Positions 1 through 11,141 are shown, numbered from the stretch's first letter. The stretch is 64,000 nucleotides of DNA from Margaritifera margaritifera (GCA_029931535.1 JAQPZY010001560.1:3906001-3970000); one strand, 5' to 3'. Translations and numbers: made by a program. The notes: generated by a model from the letters alone, not told the origin.

Positions 1-414
1 AATCAAAGCTATAGTAGGTCATCATTACAATTAATCTGCTTTTTTTCCCCCCATAAGATCATTGAACACATACGTAGAATTAATCATTGTTAGGTTTTGC
101 CTCATTTTCACATTCATGTACATAACCGTACTGACATATCATGTTGTTATACAGAGTTTCATTCATTCTTTCATTGTAAATACATGCATCTCAGCGAATA
201 ACTATCTTGAAATAAAAGTTCTTTATTTGAAATTTTAGTTCTGTTCTTTTATTCTTTGATAATTGTTTGCATGTTTTTTGTTTTTAATTGTTGCATGATG
301 AATTGATGTATATCCATGTTTATTTTAAGTTAAATTGACAAGTCCTTGCCATTGATTAAAAAAATATTCATCTAGTTCACTGGTAAATGCATTCATTGCT
401 GAAATAATCTTGCA
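1..414. other. AT-rich sequence, no gene seen
   Basis: This stretch is AT-rich and has no ORF of note and no recognisable repeat. An AATAAA-like hexamer sits near 212, but without an upstream coding exon it cannot be called a polyadenylation site. Confidence 0.5.
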
Positions 415-690
415 AGGTACACCAGGATAGCTGCCTGGTTGTACAAACAGCTTGTTTAGAAGCTACACTCACTTCAGAAGAAAACTGCTTTTGAAAGGAA
501 CATTGTTTCTAGTTAGCTTGCATGTTTCCCAGACAGGTTGTCCTCAGCTTGCATGACAGTTCAGACAGTCAGAATCTGTCACTGAATGCACTCTGGTTAT
601 TTTCAGACCAGGTACATGTCACATTTCACTTCATGAATGAATTGGGCTTATAAACTCCAAAATTCGACCACAAGTCTAAATTGTAATTGT
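415..690 (+). repeat. Dispersed repeat, copy 1 (pair at 52965-53220)
   Basis: This interval aligns by eye with 52965-53220 in the same orientation. Shared blocks include the opening CAGGATAG, TTCAGAAGAAA, CAGAATC.GTCACT, the run around TGCA.ACTGGTT, and TGAACTCCAAAA or AAACTCCAAAA near the end. The copies are diverged and differ by small indels. No coding capacity, TIR or target duplication was recognised, so the class is unknown. Confidence 0.6.
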
Positions 691-1744
691 GCAAAAAAGC
701 CACTTAAGTTTTGAGAGAGTGTAATCTGCATTTGAAAACGCTGACATTGAATGCCATAAATTTTGCCTCATTTATTTATTTTAATTACTCATTTGTGTAT
801 TTATTTGTTAGGAAATATAAACCTCTTTTGAGGCATCTTTTTTTTTTCTTATCGAATCTTCGTGTCTGTCCATTAATCTGGCACACATTCTCATTAGTGC
901 AACAAGTCCTGCCATTTTTGACAGATTTCCATGAAACTTGGTAAATGTTAAGGTCACCATCTGAGGATGCGCAGATAGAAAAATCGCTTTAATGTCAGTA
1001 ATACCTTAACTGTCACTATTATTAAGCTGTACCTTTCCGCAATGGAAATACCTCGTCCATGCTAGATGCACCAACTCCCTTTTCTAGAGATTTCTTAGAA
1101 CATGTGCATCGACCCAGTCTGACCAACGTCATCGGTTCATGTGCTATAGCATGTCTTCATTCTTTTCGGACAACCATCGAGTCAACACGTGGAAAACACT
1201 ATCAAGAGAAAAAAAATATCTACAAGTGATGGTTTTACTAAATACCAGGGCTTGAGAGTCATAATTCTTTTTAGTGAAACTGTCCTTATGTATCAAAAAA
1301 TTATTGTTTGATAAGATAACAGTAGTAATTTTTAATTGGTGCATTTTGACTAATTAACCACCTACCCTCCTTACTCCTACGTAATGGTGTGGGACATTGT
1401 AGTAGGAATATGTAACGCAAATGCAAAAGGGTTAGATGTAATTATTAAGTGTCATAAAAAAATTGTCCATTCAAGAGTGTTTACAATTTGATGGGGGTCC
1501 TGATATTATTGTGATTATTGTTATTAATGCAATAGCATGGTCACAACACAAAATCTCCTAATAGTTGGTTTTTTGTAGAGATTCTAGGTGCCCTACATGT
1601 TTCAGTAATGTTCATAACATTACTATAACTTAAACAAATAAACACTGACATTTTTGTTTTTCAATACAAGTCTGTAGTAAAGAGTAACAATGAGACTGAC
1701 ACAACCCTTGTTATTATATTTCATCTGTTATTTGTTATCATACT
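691..1744. other. Intergenic or intronic AT-rich sequence
   Basis: No gene was recognised. Around 870-985 the text (TGTCTGTCCATTAATCTGG, then CATGAAACTTGG and AAGGTCAC) resembles one diverged unit of the GGTCA-bearing repeats seen at 16.7-18.0 kb and 55.5-56.1 kb. The short ORFs here have no familiar motif. Confidence 0.4.
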
Positions 1745-1790
1745 AAAGTTTCTTGTTTTCAGAACTTTTATTTACATTTGTCTCAAATGG

Positions 1791-3300
1791 TTGGTAAGTG
1801 GGGGAATAAGAAGGGCCATGGGACACTCATTCAACTTGTATGTTGTGCATGAAATGTACACGAAAAGACATGTTCCATTCATTGTCTGTGGTGAGACAAC
1901 ATTTGGAACCTTGCCAAAAGTTGGCACACGTATAAGAAGAGGAAGGAGGCACGTTCTTCTTCTCCTTCTGGATCAGTTAGGTCACAAATTGTGCAAAACT
2001 TAGCTGGAATTGACTGTATCTCCCCAAATAAAATGGGAAGTGACGGTATCTTCAAAGAGAGAAATACTGTTACTACCTGTGAGGAAGCAACATATTTTTC
2101 AGAGGATCATGTGCGCTCCAGTGAATAAGAAAAGGGAAGAGCAACGCTCCTCTTAGACAAGATAGTGAGTCTTCTTAAAAGAAGGCAGCTTCTATTGTAA
2201 AGGGCAATAAGCTTGCTGGGTCAGAGTGGCCCCCCTCCCCCCACTCCAAACTATAAGAGGGTGGGGAATTCCAAGGTCAAGTACAGTAATACCCCTGGTG
2301 GGGTTGAACCTAGCAATAATATGGAGACTACTTGTACCTCCCCTTCAGGGGAGTGGCAAGATCCACATAGTACATGAGGTCAGGCGATGAGCAGCTCATG
2401 CAACCCCAAAAGGGTTAAATGTCACTCTAGCTCTTCTAGATCTGAGGAAAGTTCTCTCAAATCTAGACCACCATTGACTGTAAATGACTGGTCACTTATC
2501 ACTGGGTACAGATTACCGGTCACTGGGATCCAGGACCACTGGTCACCAGGTTTCATTCACCAGTCACCAGTTACAAACCACAAATCACCGGTAACCGTGC
2601 ATGGGACACTGGTCACCATACAACTGAGTACCAGACTTCAAAACATGAAGAATCAAGGTATAGTGCAGGGATTAACCACAGGGACAGATCCTGCTTTTAT
2701 GCATGCTCCCAGGATAGGAAATCGGATTGATGTCCTTTCCTTCCCCATGTTCCTTTTTAACCCTTTTGCAGGGATTTACAAATTTTTATAAAAGTCAGAA
2801 TAGTTGTGTCCCTACTTCCTGGCCTTCCCCACAGAGGGATCGTCCTGCATCCATTTCTCCTGTATCCCACTGAAGTTTGGAACAGGAAGATGATGATGTT
2901 TTGTCAATTATTGTAGATTCCCAGGAATTGACTGAAGTTCCGGAAGGATAGGGTACACCCTTCCTTCCGAGGATCTCCAAACCCTTCTCACCAAGCATCA
3001 CAAGTGGTCAAGGAGTATTAGATAGACATGGTAATTCGATTTGGCCGTCAACAAATTCTACCACCTTTTTCCCCCCTGACATATGCCCTAAGTCCAAGTG
3101 TTCAAGTGACACAAAGATTCTTTCTTGCTAAGAAAAAACTGTCATGGGCAATGCCCAGACTGGACTTGCTGTTACATCCTCATTCATCGATTGTGAGAGA
3201 AGTTGTGCAACGATTGAGCAAAGGTCAAGAATTGGCCTCAAACTATAAGGTTCGTTCATTCGTCTGGCCATTGCCCCTTCCCCCTTCCCCATCCCCTTGA
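1791..3300 (+). pseudogene. DIRS ORF1 (gag-like) remnants
   Basis: Broken reading frames at 1791-2003, 2387-2791 and 3028-3300 together correspond to the first ORF of a DIRS element. The first piece has a Cys/His-bearing start (VVHEMYTKRH, then FIVCGE) that parallels the start of copy B. The middle is Ser/Arg-rich, then dominated by a short tandem motif. The third piece (LSWAMPRLDLL, IVREVVQRLSKGQEL) looks like the helical gag-like part. Several stops and frameshifts separate them. The family assignment comes from position and from similarity among the three copies in this window; ORF1 proteins of DIRS elements are poorly conserved. Confidence 0.55.
2480..2640 (+). repeat. Degenerate tandem GGTCAC/CCAGT motif inside ORF1
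   Basis: About ten imperfect copies of a roughly 10-15 bp motif built from GGTCAC, ACTGG and CACCAG follow each other here. The translated frame becomes an irregular Thr/Ser/Pro/Val/His string. It looks like a local minisatellite expansion within DIRS copy A; copies B and C lack this part, so age cannot be judged. Confidence 0.55.
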
Positions 3301-3479
3301 TGCTGCAGCTTCACAAGTGGACATTTCAGCAGGTTCCTTTGCTCGCCTCTTGATTAAGTCCTTACAGGCTTTAGAGTCCAAGGTCATGTCATCTGATCTT
3401 TTTTCAGCAGTTTCCTTCAGTTTACTGAAGGAAATATAATTTCCTGCAACGGCTATTAGAGGCTGTAGCTAAGAATTCA

Positions 3480-3858
3480 TGACACGCAATGTCTACAGCG
3501 ATGGCATTGTCAGCAGAGCTTCTCCACCTCCTTTGAGATGTAGCTTTGGATTCTGTGAAGTTTTTGCTAGAACATAGCAAAAATCTTCTAAGGGCTGCAC
3601 CACTGGATTCAGAGACCTTATTTGGTGGTCATTCATGATGCTTAAAGCCCATGAAGCTTGAGTATTTGCTACCTTATGGGCTTATCTAACTCATTCATCA
3701 TTTTAGAATGTTATGAGAGCCATGTGTTGGCAGTCACATATTACTTTCACCTCCTTCTACCTTCAGTCTTTGGCGCACCAGAGCGAAGGCTTATTTTCTT
3801 TAGGGCCAATAGTTGTGACTCAGAAGTGGCACAAGCTTATGCCAACTTGCAGTAGTGG
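3480..3858 (+). pseudogene. DIRS ORF1 piece fused by deletion to tyrosine recombinase C-terminus
   Basis: The 5' part (frame starting ATGGCATTGTCAGCAGAGCT near 3493) matches the MALSAEQLHL segment of copy C. After about 150 bp the text jumps to the recombinase tail, ending in a block with TFTSFYLQSLAHQ that contains the expected catalytic tyrosine of the family, followed by FSLGPI. Stops interrupt both parts. The sequence between the two homologous blocks of copy C, more than 1.5 kb, is absent here. Confidence 0.6.
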
Positions 3859-3976
3859 GCACTCCTACAGTAAGGGAGATTTAAATCATTTTTATACCAG
3901 TCTTTAGGCCATTAGCCTCCCACCGCACTGGCAAATTCAGCAATGCAATAGTGAAAGGGTATGTATTACTGATATT

Positions 3977-4309
3977 AAAATGTAGTTGGGGGGGGGGGGT
4001 CATACAACTAATTTTAATGATGTAATACTTACCTGTCGCTATTGTCAGATTCCCTCCTCCCATCCCGCTCTTGTCTGGGTCTCTAAGAAAGAAGACAGTC
4101 ATTGTGAATGGGCCTGTGACGTGGGGTACAGACTGGATCTGTGTTCTTTTTAGTTCTGGACTTCAAGAACTTACCATCTAATGGGAGGATGGAATTTTCT
4201 TATACAGACGAGAATAATTTCCATCCTGGAAAGGTAAGCAACACAGTAGCGAGAGATAAGTATTATATCATTAAAATTAGTTTTACCACCCCCCACCCCC
4301 CAAAAATGT
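3977..4309 (+). repeat. DIRS copy A 3' terminal palindrome (ICR plus right ITR)
   Basis: The left arm starts AAATGTAGTTGGGG and contains ACTAATTTTAATGATG and TAATACTTACCTG. The right arm contains TAAGTATTATATCATT and AAAATTAGTTTTACC, then CCCCCC and AAAATGTA. The two arms are reverse complements with a core of about 200 bp between them. The same layout is present at the 3' ends of copies B and C. It fits an internal complementary region abutting the right inverted terminal repeat. Confidence 0.7.
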
Positions 4310-4311
4310 AA

Positions 4312-5800
4312 TACACCTCTCCCTCAATAACTTGCGCACAACGGGGTCAAAAATCATAGACCGCACTATAAGCGAGGATGCGAGTTACTGAGGGACCTAA
4401 AAAAAATTAAGGGGATGCCATCCCCGCTGGACATCGAGAAAACCACTGTGGGTGGAGGGTAATGGGGCTGTTTAATGGCTGAATACTCATTTTATAATTA
4501 CATTGGGAATAATTGTCAGTAAAGAGCTTTATTCTAATGTAATTGTTTACTTCTGTGTATAAATAACCTTTATTTTCAAGATACCGAACCTCTGAAAGAT
4601 CGTTAACAACATTAGTCCAAGTGGTTTCAACAACACGTGTATGCATTATGTCACTGCTTTTTGTTGTCGATTCACAACTAAACAAGATTCCTTTTTTTAA
4701 AAACTTGGGATATTTATTTCGTGAAACAACCGTCAACGTCGAAACTTGATATTGTTCTATTAATAAAATGTGGATACCGTGATTTCAATGCAAGTAATAG
4801 TGAAGCTTCTTCTCATCCTTAAGGAAATCTCTGCATAGCAAGTTAGAAATTTTAAGTTAAATACAAACTCTGGAACTCGCTTCTCCGTAATGAACCGTAT
4901 CTGTAAAACAAAGCTTTTTATTCACCAAGTACTCATTTGGCTTGGTTGCCTTACTATCTTTGATCACATTTGTGAATGAGTAGGCTAATTTAAGGTAGTT
5001 TAATTATATTACTTACCTAATAATATTTATAACAATGTTCGATTGATCAATTTAAATGAGTTGACCTGACACACGGCCATGACCGCTAGCTCTTACGCAA
5101 GCAGGATTTGTACGCCTTTTAACTTTTCTGTTATTCCACCCCCATTATTTGATTTGATACAAAAGACATAATTAGCGTGATAATACATAGGTGTGCTATT
5201 AATTCAGTGTAACGACACAACAAATACTTCCACAAGTCGGAGATAAAAAAAAGTCGGCACTTAATTAGGTTCTCACGGAAACGCTCGCAGCGATAGCTGG
5301 GTCGGTTGAGTGATATTTTTCAGGTTTGAATACAAGAAGGCATATTGCATTTATGATGATTACACTGAAACCGAATTAAAAGATAGAACTAAAACACATA
5401 TTTCATTTGACGAAACTTATTTAATTGGTATTTATTTTTAAAGTGTTGCCACCAGTAGGTATTAGTGACATTTTCACTGATCAAAATTTCGTTGAATATT
5501 GTTATTTACAGTGTACTGAGAATGTTGTTTGGAAAGAAAATTGAATGAAATATATGACTTCTTATTAAAACTTGAAAATTTCATGATGTTGATTCAAATT
5601 TCCAGGTTCTAACCACAGTTTTTGACGATAAAATGAGCGATATATCAAGGTTTCATTTTCTAATTTTGATCATGATTTTGATCACCTTCAACAAATAGGG
5701 TCCTTTTCTTTATTCTAGTAAAAAAAAAAAAATGAGATCCACTCCTGACCCGGCATTATAAGCGGGTTCGCGAGTTATCTGGTCCCGAGTTGTCGAGTGT
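4312..5800. mobile_element. Nonautonomous TIR element at a TA site (Tc1/mariner-pogo type?)
   Basis: The left end (TA then CACCTCTCCCTC) and the right end (reading inward from 5800 on the other strand, CACTCGACAACTCGG) share CAC starts and inner blocks TAACTCGCG and CCCGCTTATA. The left 100 bp is itself a foldback: CCCTCAATAACTTGCGC and, 40 bp on, its inverted match GCGAGTTACTGAGGG. TA flanks both ends. No transposase was found inside. The element lies exactly at the 3' edge of DIRS copy A. Confidence 0.5.
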
Positions 5801-6002
5801 ATTAATGAGATACTTTGCATCAGATAGGCTTAGTTTGTTACCTCACTAGATGTAGAGACTATTTTTTATCCATTTTCTATAAAATTTTGTAAATGGGTTT
5901 ATAGCATCAAGATCTGGGATGACTTTGAGTATGTGCACAAGGCTGCATATTAATTATGCCTTTATCTTTTGAAAGAAGTTTTATTTCGGATATAGTATAA
6001 TA

Positions 6003-6159
6003 CAGTGGTCCTCAATGCGGCGCCTGCCAAGGTTTTTTGTGTGCCCGCAGAAGAGGTTATAATGAATAATAATAAAAAAAAAGTTAATTGGTTGGTGTCT
6101 GCCACTCTCTCATAAAGTCACAAATGTGCCCGTAGGCACAAAAAGGTTGGGGACCCAAG
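6003..6159. mobile_element. 157-bp hAT-type MITE with 8-bp target duplication
   Basis: The left end is CAGTGGTCCTCAA and the right end, read on the other strand, is CTTGGGTCCCCAACC. An exact 8-bp direct repeat, GTATAATA, flanks the element at 5995-6002 and 6160-6167. The 8-bp duplication and the CAGNGGTCC start are hallmarks of hAT elements. There is no coding capacity. Confidence 0.85.
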
Positions 6160-6315
6160 GTATAATAGGTTAAATCAACATGATAAAAGTTTGGGAATAG
6201 TTTACAGAAGTTGTGTTCTTACAATACTACTTAGCCTGCTTATTGAAATGGTAAACTGTCAAATTATGTAAGCCAAATGAGCAATATCAGGCCCATTTAG
6301 CCCTCTTGTTCTATT

Positions 6316-6965
6316 ATTAGCTCTATTGGTCATAGACAAGAAGAGCTTATGGGTTGGCCTTATGTGTCATCAGTCATCCAAAGTCTATCTCTCTGTTAGC
6401 ACAAGTTTGTTATCGCTACTCATTCTAAACTGCTTGGAGGATTGCCATGAAACTGCTACTATAGCAGCCATCTTGAAAATCTTCTTGTTGTTATTCCTTC
6501 TGAACAGATGGTCATATCAACATGGGGTTTTCACTAAAAGACTTCTTATGATGTCTAGTGAAAATGATGCCAATCTGACATCCCAAATGGCCACCATCTT
6601 AAAAAATTTTGTTTGTGCTACTCCTCATGAACAGAGAGTCTTATCGATATGGGGTCTTCACCAGAAGATTTCTTATGTTGTCTAGTTGGTCCTAAATGAA
6701 AATGGTGTTGTTTGGACATCCAAATATGGCCAACACAGCTGCCATCTTGAAAATCTTCTTATTGATACTTCTCCTGACTGGATGGTCATATCAGCATGGG
6801 ATTTTCACTGAAAGACGTCTTATGATGTCTAGTTGGTCCTAAATGAAAATGGTGCTGATCTGACATCCATTGACCACCATGGCAACCATCTTTAAAATCT
6901 TGATGTTGTTGCTCTTGAATGGGAAGTCATATTCATATGGGGTTTTAGCCAGATCACTTCTTATG
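6316..6965 (+). repeat. Array family 1, stem-loop head and ~140-bp units
   Basis: The block opens with AGCTCTATTGGTCATAGAC, the left half of a stem-loop, then repeats a unit of about 140 bp. The unit consensus includes GGTCCTAAATGAAAATGG, GACATCCAATATGGCC, GCCATCTTGAAAATCTTG, GGATGGTCATATCAACATGG and GGTTTTCACTAAAAGACTTC. The same units recur at 9092-13195, 44766-46800 and, inverted, 63560-64000. Long frames across the units translate to a repeating Leu-rich string but stops recur, so I read them as incidental. The array is cut at 6965 by an inserted element and resumes at 9092. Confidence 0.8.
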
Positions 6966-7207
6966 CAGGGTTGCATCTAGGACACGAGATTGTGAAATTC
7001 CTGCTCAAATTGAATATTTTGTACAAAATTTTTTAATCTGTGGGGCATAATGAGGCTGAATATAGGGAATGGTCACAAATGTTCATGAATCATGTGCACT
7101 TTATTTCCAAGAAATGTAGAAATTACCCCTTGTACTCATGTACAATGTTGCTATTATGGACCACCATTTTTGTTGGTTGCAGAATGATGGTAGCTGATAA
7201 AGGCCAA

Positions 7208-7315
7208 ATATTTGGTTGAACTATCCTTTAACGAAATGAATATGTATGATCACATTAGACTGAATATGATTAGACATATTTGTTTCGTTAAAGAAATTAC
7301 ACCGTAGTTCAGTCG
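7208..7315. repeat. Inverted repeat / small foldback
   Basis: The left arm contains GAACTATCCTTTAACGAAAT and AATATGT; the right arm contains ACATATTTGTTTCGTTAAAG and TAGTTC. The arms are about 30 bp with a few mismatches and enclose a loop of about 30 bp. It may be a small foldback MITE. Confidence 0.6.
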
Positions 7316-7929
7316 ACTTTGGCATTCCTTGGGTACCATGGGTTTTCAAAGAACTGAAATGGCAGTCAACAGAATTTGAAAAATGCAATCACTAGATTGT
7401 GCCTGGAATTACTCGATAATGAAAAAGACATTAGGGTAAATATGATGTGAATAAAGCAATTAGACTCTAAGCTGTGCAACAGTGTCAATATGGACTGCCA
7501 TCAGTGTGAGATATTCTTGAAAATTTGGCCTCCATTCTTGCTGTTGATGCTGTCAGAACAGAGCTCCACAGCATCCCCAGACAATTATAGGGTCGACGTC
7601 TTATATTGTCAGACTGCTATTATAGTATGCACTGGCAGATCTTAATCTACACCGTTTTGTTATGTTGATGAATTAGAATGATTGACCTAGGCACTAATTA
7701 TAATATATGTAATGCTGGCTCATCATATACAATGTTCATCTGTATGTTGACTCACGATTCCTTGTAAAGAACAAGTCTGTACAGGATGTATTGTTGGCGA
7801 TTCTTCATTTCAATGGTACTTTCATGTGACAGCAAAGTTCAAACATTCAGTGCTGTTTCAAAGCTTAAAGCTGGACATTATGTATTTAAAAAGTTCTGAA
7901 TATAAGTGTGCTGTACAAGAAAGATTTTT

Positions 7930-8680
7930 ATTAGTGAACAGTATATCAGTGCATCCCCTCAAAATACTCCCCATGCACCTCTACACACATTCTCAGTTAG
8001 ATTATCTGATTATTAAATGCCATTTTGTATTCACTTTTTGGTATGTTATTCATACACTAGAAAACTGCACTTTCATCTCCATGGCAGCTTTCAAATTGTC
8101 TGCCCCTCAGCAAATCTTTGATAACTGGATTCAGTAAAAGAAATCACTTGGCGTTAAAATCAGGGCTGTATGGAGGACGTGGCAAAGTTTCGATGCTGTA
8201 CTCCTTGAGGAATTCTGTCAATATGGCAGATTTATGTGCTGGTGTTTTCATGGAGTTGATGGATAGTTCTGGTACCAGTGCGCAGGCAGACGGGTTGTTC
8301 GGTAGTGTTCCACAACTTTTGGCAACACACCAGTGACATGCGCAGGTACCTGGATGACTGTGCTTTTTGCGTTGAAAAATAATACATATAAAGCTTGTTT
8401 GACATCTGAATACATTGAGACATTGAGGGATTTGTGGTCTCTGCTCATTTTCTCCAATCCAAACTCTTATTATTTTCTCTTTAGTCGGGTTCAAAAAAGT
8501 AAATCCATGTTTCATCACCTGTGACAATCTCATTCAAATGTGTCTGGTCACTCTTTCATATTTGATGAGTATTTTAAATAGCTGATGAATTAATGCTCAT
8601 GATAATATAAACAACTTCCACTGTGTATTGAGCATCTTCATCAATTGCCTGTGCAGCTGCAGATCATTTTATAAAACATT
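7930..8680 (-). pseudogene. mariner-type (DD34D) transposase remnant
   Basis: Read on the minus strand, pieces of a mariner transposase appear in order. Near 8600-8670 there is an HTH-like piece (IDEDAQYTVE). Near 8480-8530 there is the first catalytic block IVTGDETWIYFFEPD. Near 8220-8260 is the second block, where the usual His-Asp-Asn reads His-Glu-Asn before PAHKSA. Near 8150-8180 is the third block PPYSPDFNAK, which keeps the Asp. Near 7950-8130 follows the tail (LLRGRQFES, IPKSEYKMAF, CVEVHGEYFEG). The reading frame changes several times, part of the middle of the N-terminal half is gone, and stops are present. It cannot encode an active enzyme. No mariner TIRs were found. Confidence 0.85.
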
Positions 8681-9091
8681 GTTTTGTCTATCAGTTGGCA
8701 TTACATTTATTGACAGGTTCAAAGAAACAAACAAGTTGTAACAAAATATTCAGAACTTTTAAAATACCTTTCATACGAGTGATTGACTGTATGGTGGAAA
8801 TACAGCCTAAATATGTTTTTTTTTTACTGGCAAAAACCAAAATTTTAAACGTGCTAAAGAAATAAAATATGGATTTTCATTTTCATAATGAACACCAGTT
8901 GTTTAAAAAAGGGGTACGTTATAACACTCTTGTTCTGCTTTCATTTTTAGTTACTTTTTTATGCCCTATTGAGAGGCCCCAACTATGACCAGATTGGTCA
9001 CCCATTTTTCAAGATTGCTCCCTCCCCCTTTTCAACTTGGTGAGGGGGTTGGGCAAGTACCCAAATTTACTAAATCCTAGATGCAATCCTG

Positions 9092-9915
9092 CTTATGATG
9101 TTTGGTTGGGCCTAAAAATATAGATGGTGCCACTCTGACATCCAATATGGCCACCACTGCAGTCTTCTTGAAATCTTGTTATTACGGTACTACTGATCCT
9201 GAACGGAAAGTCATAATGACGGGGTTTTCACACTGGCATACTTCTTGGAATGTGTAGTAGTCCCAAATGAAAATCGTGCTAATCTGACCTCCATGGCCGC
9301 CACAGCAGCCATCTAGAAAATCTTGTTATTGCTAGTTCTAGATGGATGGTCGTTATCAACATGGGTTTTTTACCATAAGTCATCTTCTTATATCTAATTG
9401 GATCCAAATGAAAATGGTGCTGATCTGACATCCAGTATGGCTGCTATATTGAAAATCTTGTTATCACTACTCTATAGTGAGTCATATTGACATGGGGTTT
9501 CACCAGAACACTTCTTATGATATCTAGTTGGTTCTAAATTAAAATGGTGCCAATCTGACCCCGAATATGGCAGAAATGGTGGCCATATCTTGTTATTGCT
9601 ACTCCTCCTAGATCGATGGTCGTATCAAAATGGTGCTTAACAAAAGACTTCTTATGATGTTTAGTTGGTCCTAAATGAAAATGGTACTGATATTGCATCC
9701 AATATGGCTGCCATGGCAGCCATCTTGGAAATCTTGTTGCTATTCCTCTTGGACATTTGGTTGTATTGCTATGGGGTTTCACTGAAAGACTTATGATGTC
9801 TGGTTGGTCCTAAATGAAAATGGTGCCCAGTAGACATTCATTATGACCAGCATGATGGCCATCTTGAACATCTTGTTGTAGCTCCTCCTGAATGGATGGT
9901 CTTATTGACATGGAG
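9092..9915 (+). repeat. Array family 1, continuation
   Basis: This is the same ~140 bp unit as at 6316-6965, resuming exactly after the 2.1-kb insertion. Repeated anchors such as GGTCCTAAATGAAAATGG fall about 135-145 bp apart (near 9537, 9668 and 9810). It is interrupted again at 9916. Confidence 0.8.
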
Positions 9916-10753
9916 TCCGGGTCGGCAGTGGCCCTCTTTAACCTCTAAAACCCTAAAATTTTATTTTGACCTTAGAAACCTAAAAAATGCCCCTCCCCCC
10001 CAAAAAACCAAGAAGGAAACCTGAATATAAAAAAGCTAAAAATTTGAAAAAATGATGAACGGCTCTACCCCGACTCCACATAAGATGTTTTTTGCATGTG
10101 GTTTTTCATTAGGCTAACCTAGCTGTCGAGAAAGCACACGAATTATGCAAATTAAAGACATCCAGTGATTTTATTCTATCATTTGATAGACACATAACAG
10201 CATATCATTGTCAGATCATCAACAGCGTTAGCATTGCATTCGCTTCAGTCTTTGCACAGTTTGAAGTCTGTTTGTTCGGATTAAGATTCTTTTACTAGAA
10301 GTGTTTTAGGGTGCATCGACAGAGTAAGGGGCAGTTGTGACATATTCTCCTCTAACAACACGTCCATCATAGCGTATCTCCGACATTAAGGAGGCTCACA
10401 TACCCTAATCTTTGCGTGGAGGTGGAACCTCCTTTGCTGGATGCCTTGGAAGGGATAACCCTCTGAGCCAGCCACATTCCTTATAAAGTGCCACATTCTG
10501 GGGAAGAACATATTAGCAGACAGTCTATCCAGGTCGGGCAAAACAGTCCTCATAGAATGTTCTCTTCACTGCTCTGTAACAGAGTCCCTTTTCTCTTTAT
10601 GGGTATATTCAAATTTTTAATAAATGTTATGCTCACCATGGAGATAATCTTGTAACTGTTTTGTGTCTTGAACCTGAAATTTGTTTTAAAAAACCTTGAA
10701 AAAAACTATAAAAGAAAACCTCAAATTTTTAAAGTTTATTTCACTTTACCCTG
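9916..10753. mobile_element. Insertion in array family 1, flanked by TGGAG
   Basis: The array text breaks at GACATGGAG and picks up at TGGAGTTTTGAATAAACAC, so 838 bp of foreign sequence is bounded by a 5-bp direct repeat TGGAG (9911-9915, 10754-10758). Inside, GGAGTCCGGGT at 9912 has an inverted partner (ACCCCGACTCC) ending at 10077, which may mark a smaller element. A DIRS fragment lies at about 10300-10610. The ends are pyrimidine or purine rich without a clear TIR. The nature of the insertion is uncertain. Confidence 0.45.
10300..10610 (+). pseudogene. DIRS RNase H fragment (copy D)
   Basis: The text follows copy C from about 32510 to 32780. Shared stretches include GTGGAACC.CCTTTGCTG, GCCTTGGA.GGGATAACCCTC, ATTCTGGGGAAGAACATATT, GCAGACAGTCTATCCAGG, and TCCTCATAGAATG. 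This corresponds to the RNase H region with the family motif of the type NILVDSMSR. Stops and indels break it. No other DIRS part adjoins it, so it is an isolated fragment. Confidence 0.7.
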
Positions 10754-10758
10754 TGGAG

Positions 10759-11035
10759 TTTTGAATAAACACTTCTTATGATATTTAGTTGGTCCTAAAT
10801 TAAAATAGTTCCGATATAACATCCAACATTGAGGTCACAGTGGCCATGTTGAAAATCTTTTTATTGCTACTCTTCCTGAATGGATGGTGGTATTGACATG
10901 GGATTTCCACTTGTGTTGTCTAGTTGGTACTAAATGAAAATGGTGCCGATTTGACCTAAAACATGGTTGCCAAATCTTGTTAATGCTACTTCTCCTAAAC
11001 AGGGGGTCATAGTGACATGAGGTTTTCACTTAAAG
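10759..11035 (+). repeat. Array family 1, continuation
   Basis: Two diverged ~140 bp units with the anchors TTAGTTGGTCCTAAAT and TGGATGGTGGTATTGACATGG follow the insertion. A MITE interrupts the array at 11036. Confidence 0.75.
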
Positions 11036-11141
11036 CAGGGGTATCAAACTCATTTGCTATGGCAGGCCAGATTTGATATAAATAATAATAAATAATAATA
11101 ATAAATAACGAGTCTGGCAGGCTGTATGTTTGACACCCCTG
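11036..11141. mobile_element. 106-bp hAT-type MITE with 8-bp target duplication
   Basis: The left end CAGGGGTATCAAACTCA and the right end, CAGGGGTGTCAAACATA on the other strand, form a TIR of about 17 bp. The direct repeat ACTTAAAG flanks both sides exactly (11028-11035, 11142-11149). The middle contains GGCAGGCCAGA facing TCTGGCAGGC and an AATAAT microsatellite. CAGGGG ends and an 8-bp duplication are hAT hallmarks. Confidence 0.9.

Larger units (their letters stand above)
1745..4309 (+). mobile_element. DIRS-type tyrosine-recombinase retrotransposon, copy A (deleted)
   Basis: This copy matches copies B (18415-21496) and C (32135-39178) along its length. It keeps the 5' gag-like region, a short part of the recombinase C-terminus and the 3' terminal palindrome. 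Most of the reverse transcriptase, RNase H and recombinase catalytic parts are missing, so the internal region has been deleted. The left edge is placed by similarity of the stretch before the first ORF to copy B; I did not find a left inverted terminal repeat. A nonautonomous TIR element begins directly at the right edge (4312). DIRS elements integrate by a tyrosine recombinase and have inverted ends plus an internal complementary region rather than LTRs. Confidence 0.75.
6966..9091. mobile_element. 2.1-kb TIR element inserted into array family 1
   Basis: The ends are CAGGGTTGCATCTAGGA and, on the other strand from 9091, CAGGATTGCATCTAGGA, a 17-bp TIR with one mismatch. The host array breaks at CTTCTTATG and resumes with CTTATGATG, giving a 6-bp target duplication CTTATG (6960-6965 and 9092-9097). 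It contains a hairpin and a mariner remnant, but the mariner may be a passenger, since mariners duplicate TA and the 6-bp duplication does not match. The superfamily is unassigned: the TIR resembles hAT, which normally duplicates 8 bp. Confidence 0.8.

Noticed and set aside
1753..1793. Host micro-exon between TTTTCAG and GTAAGT
   Set aside because: The stretch aligns with the start of DIRS copy B, so it belongs to the retrotransposon.
8118..8524. Plus-strand ORFs overlapping the mariner remnant
   Set aside because: They are shadow frames of the minus-strand transposase.
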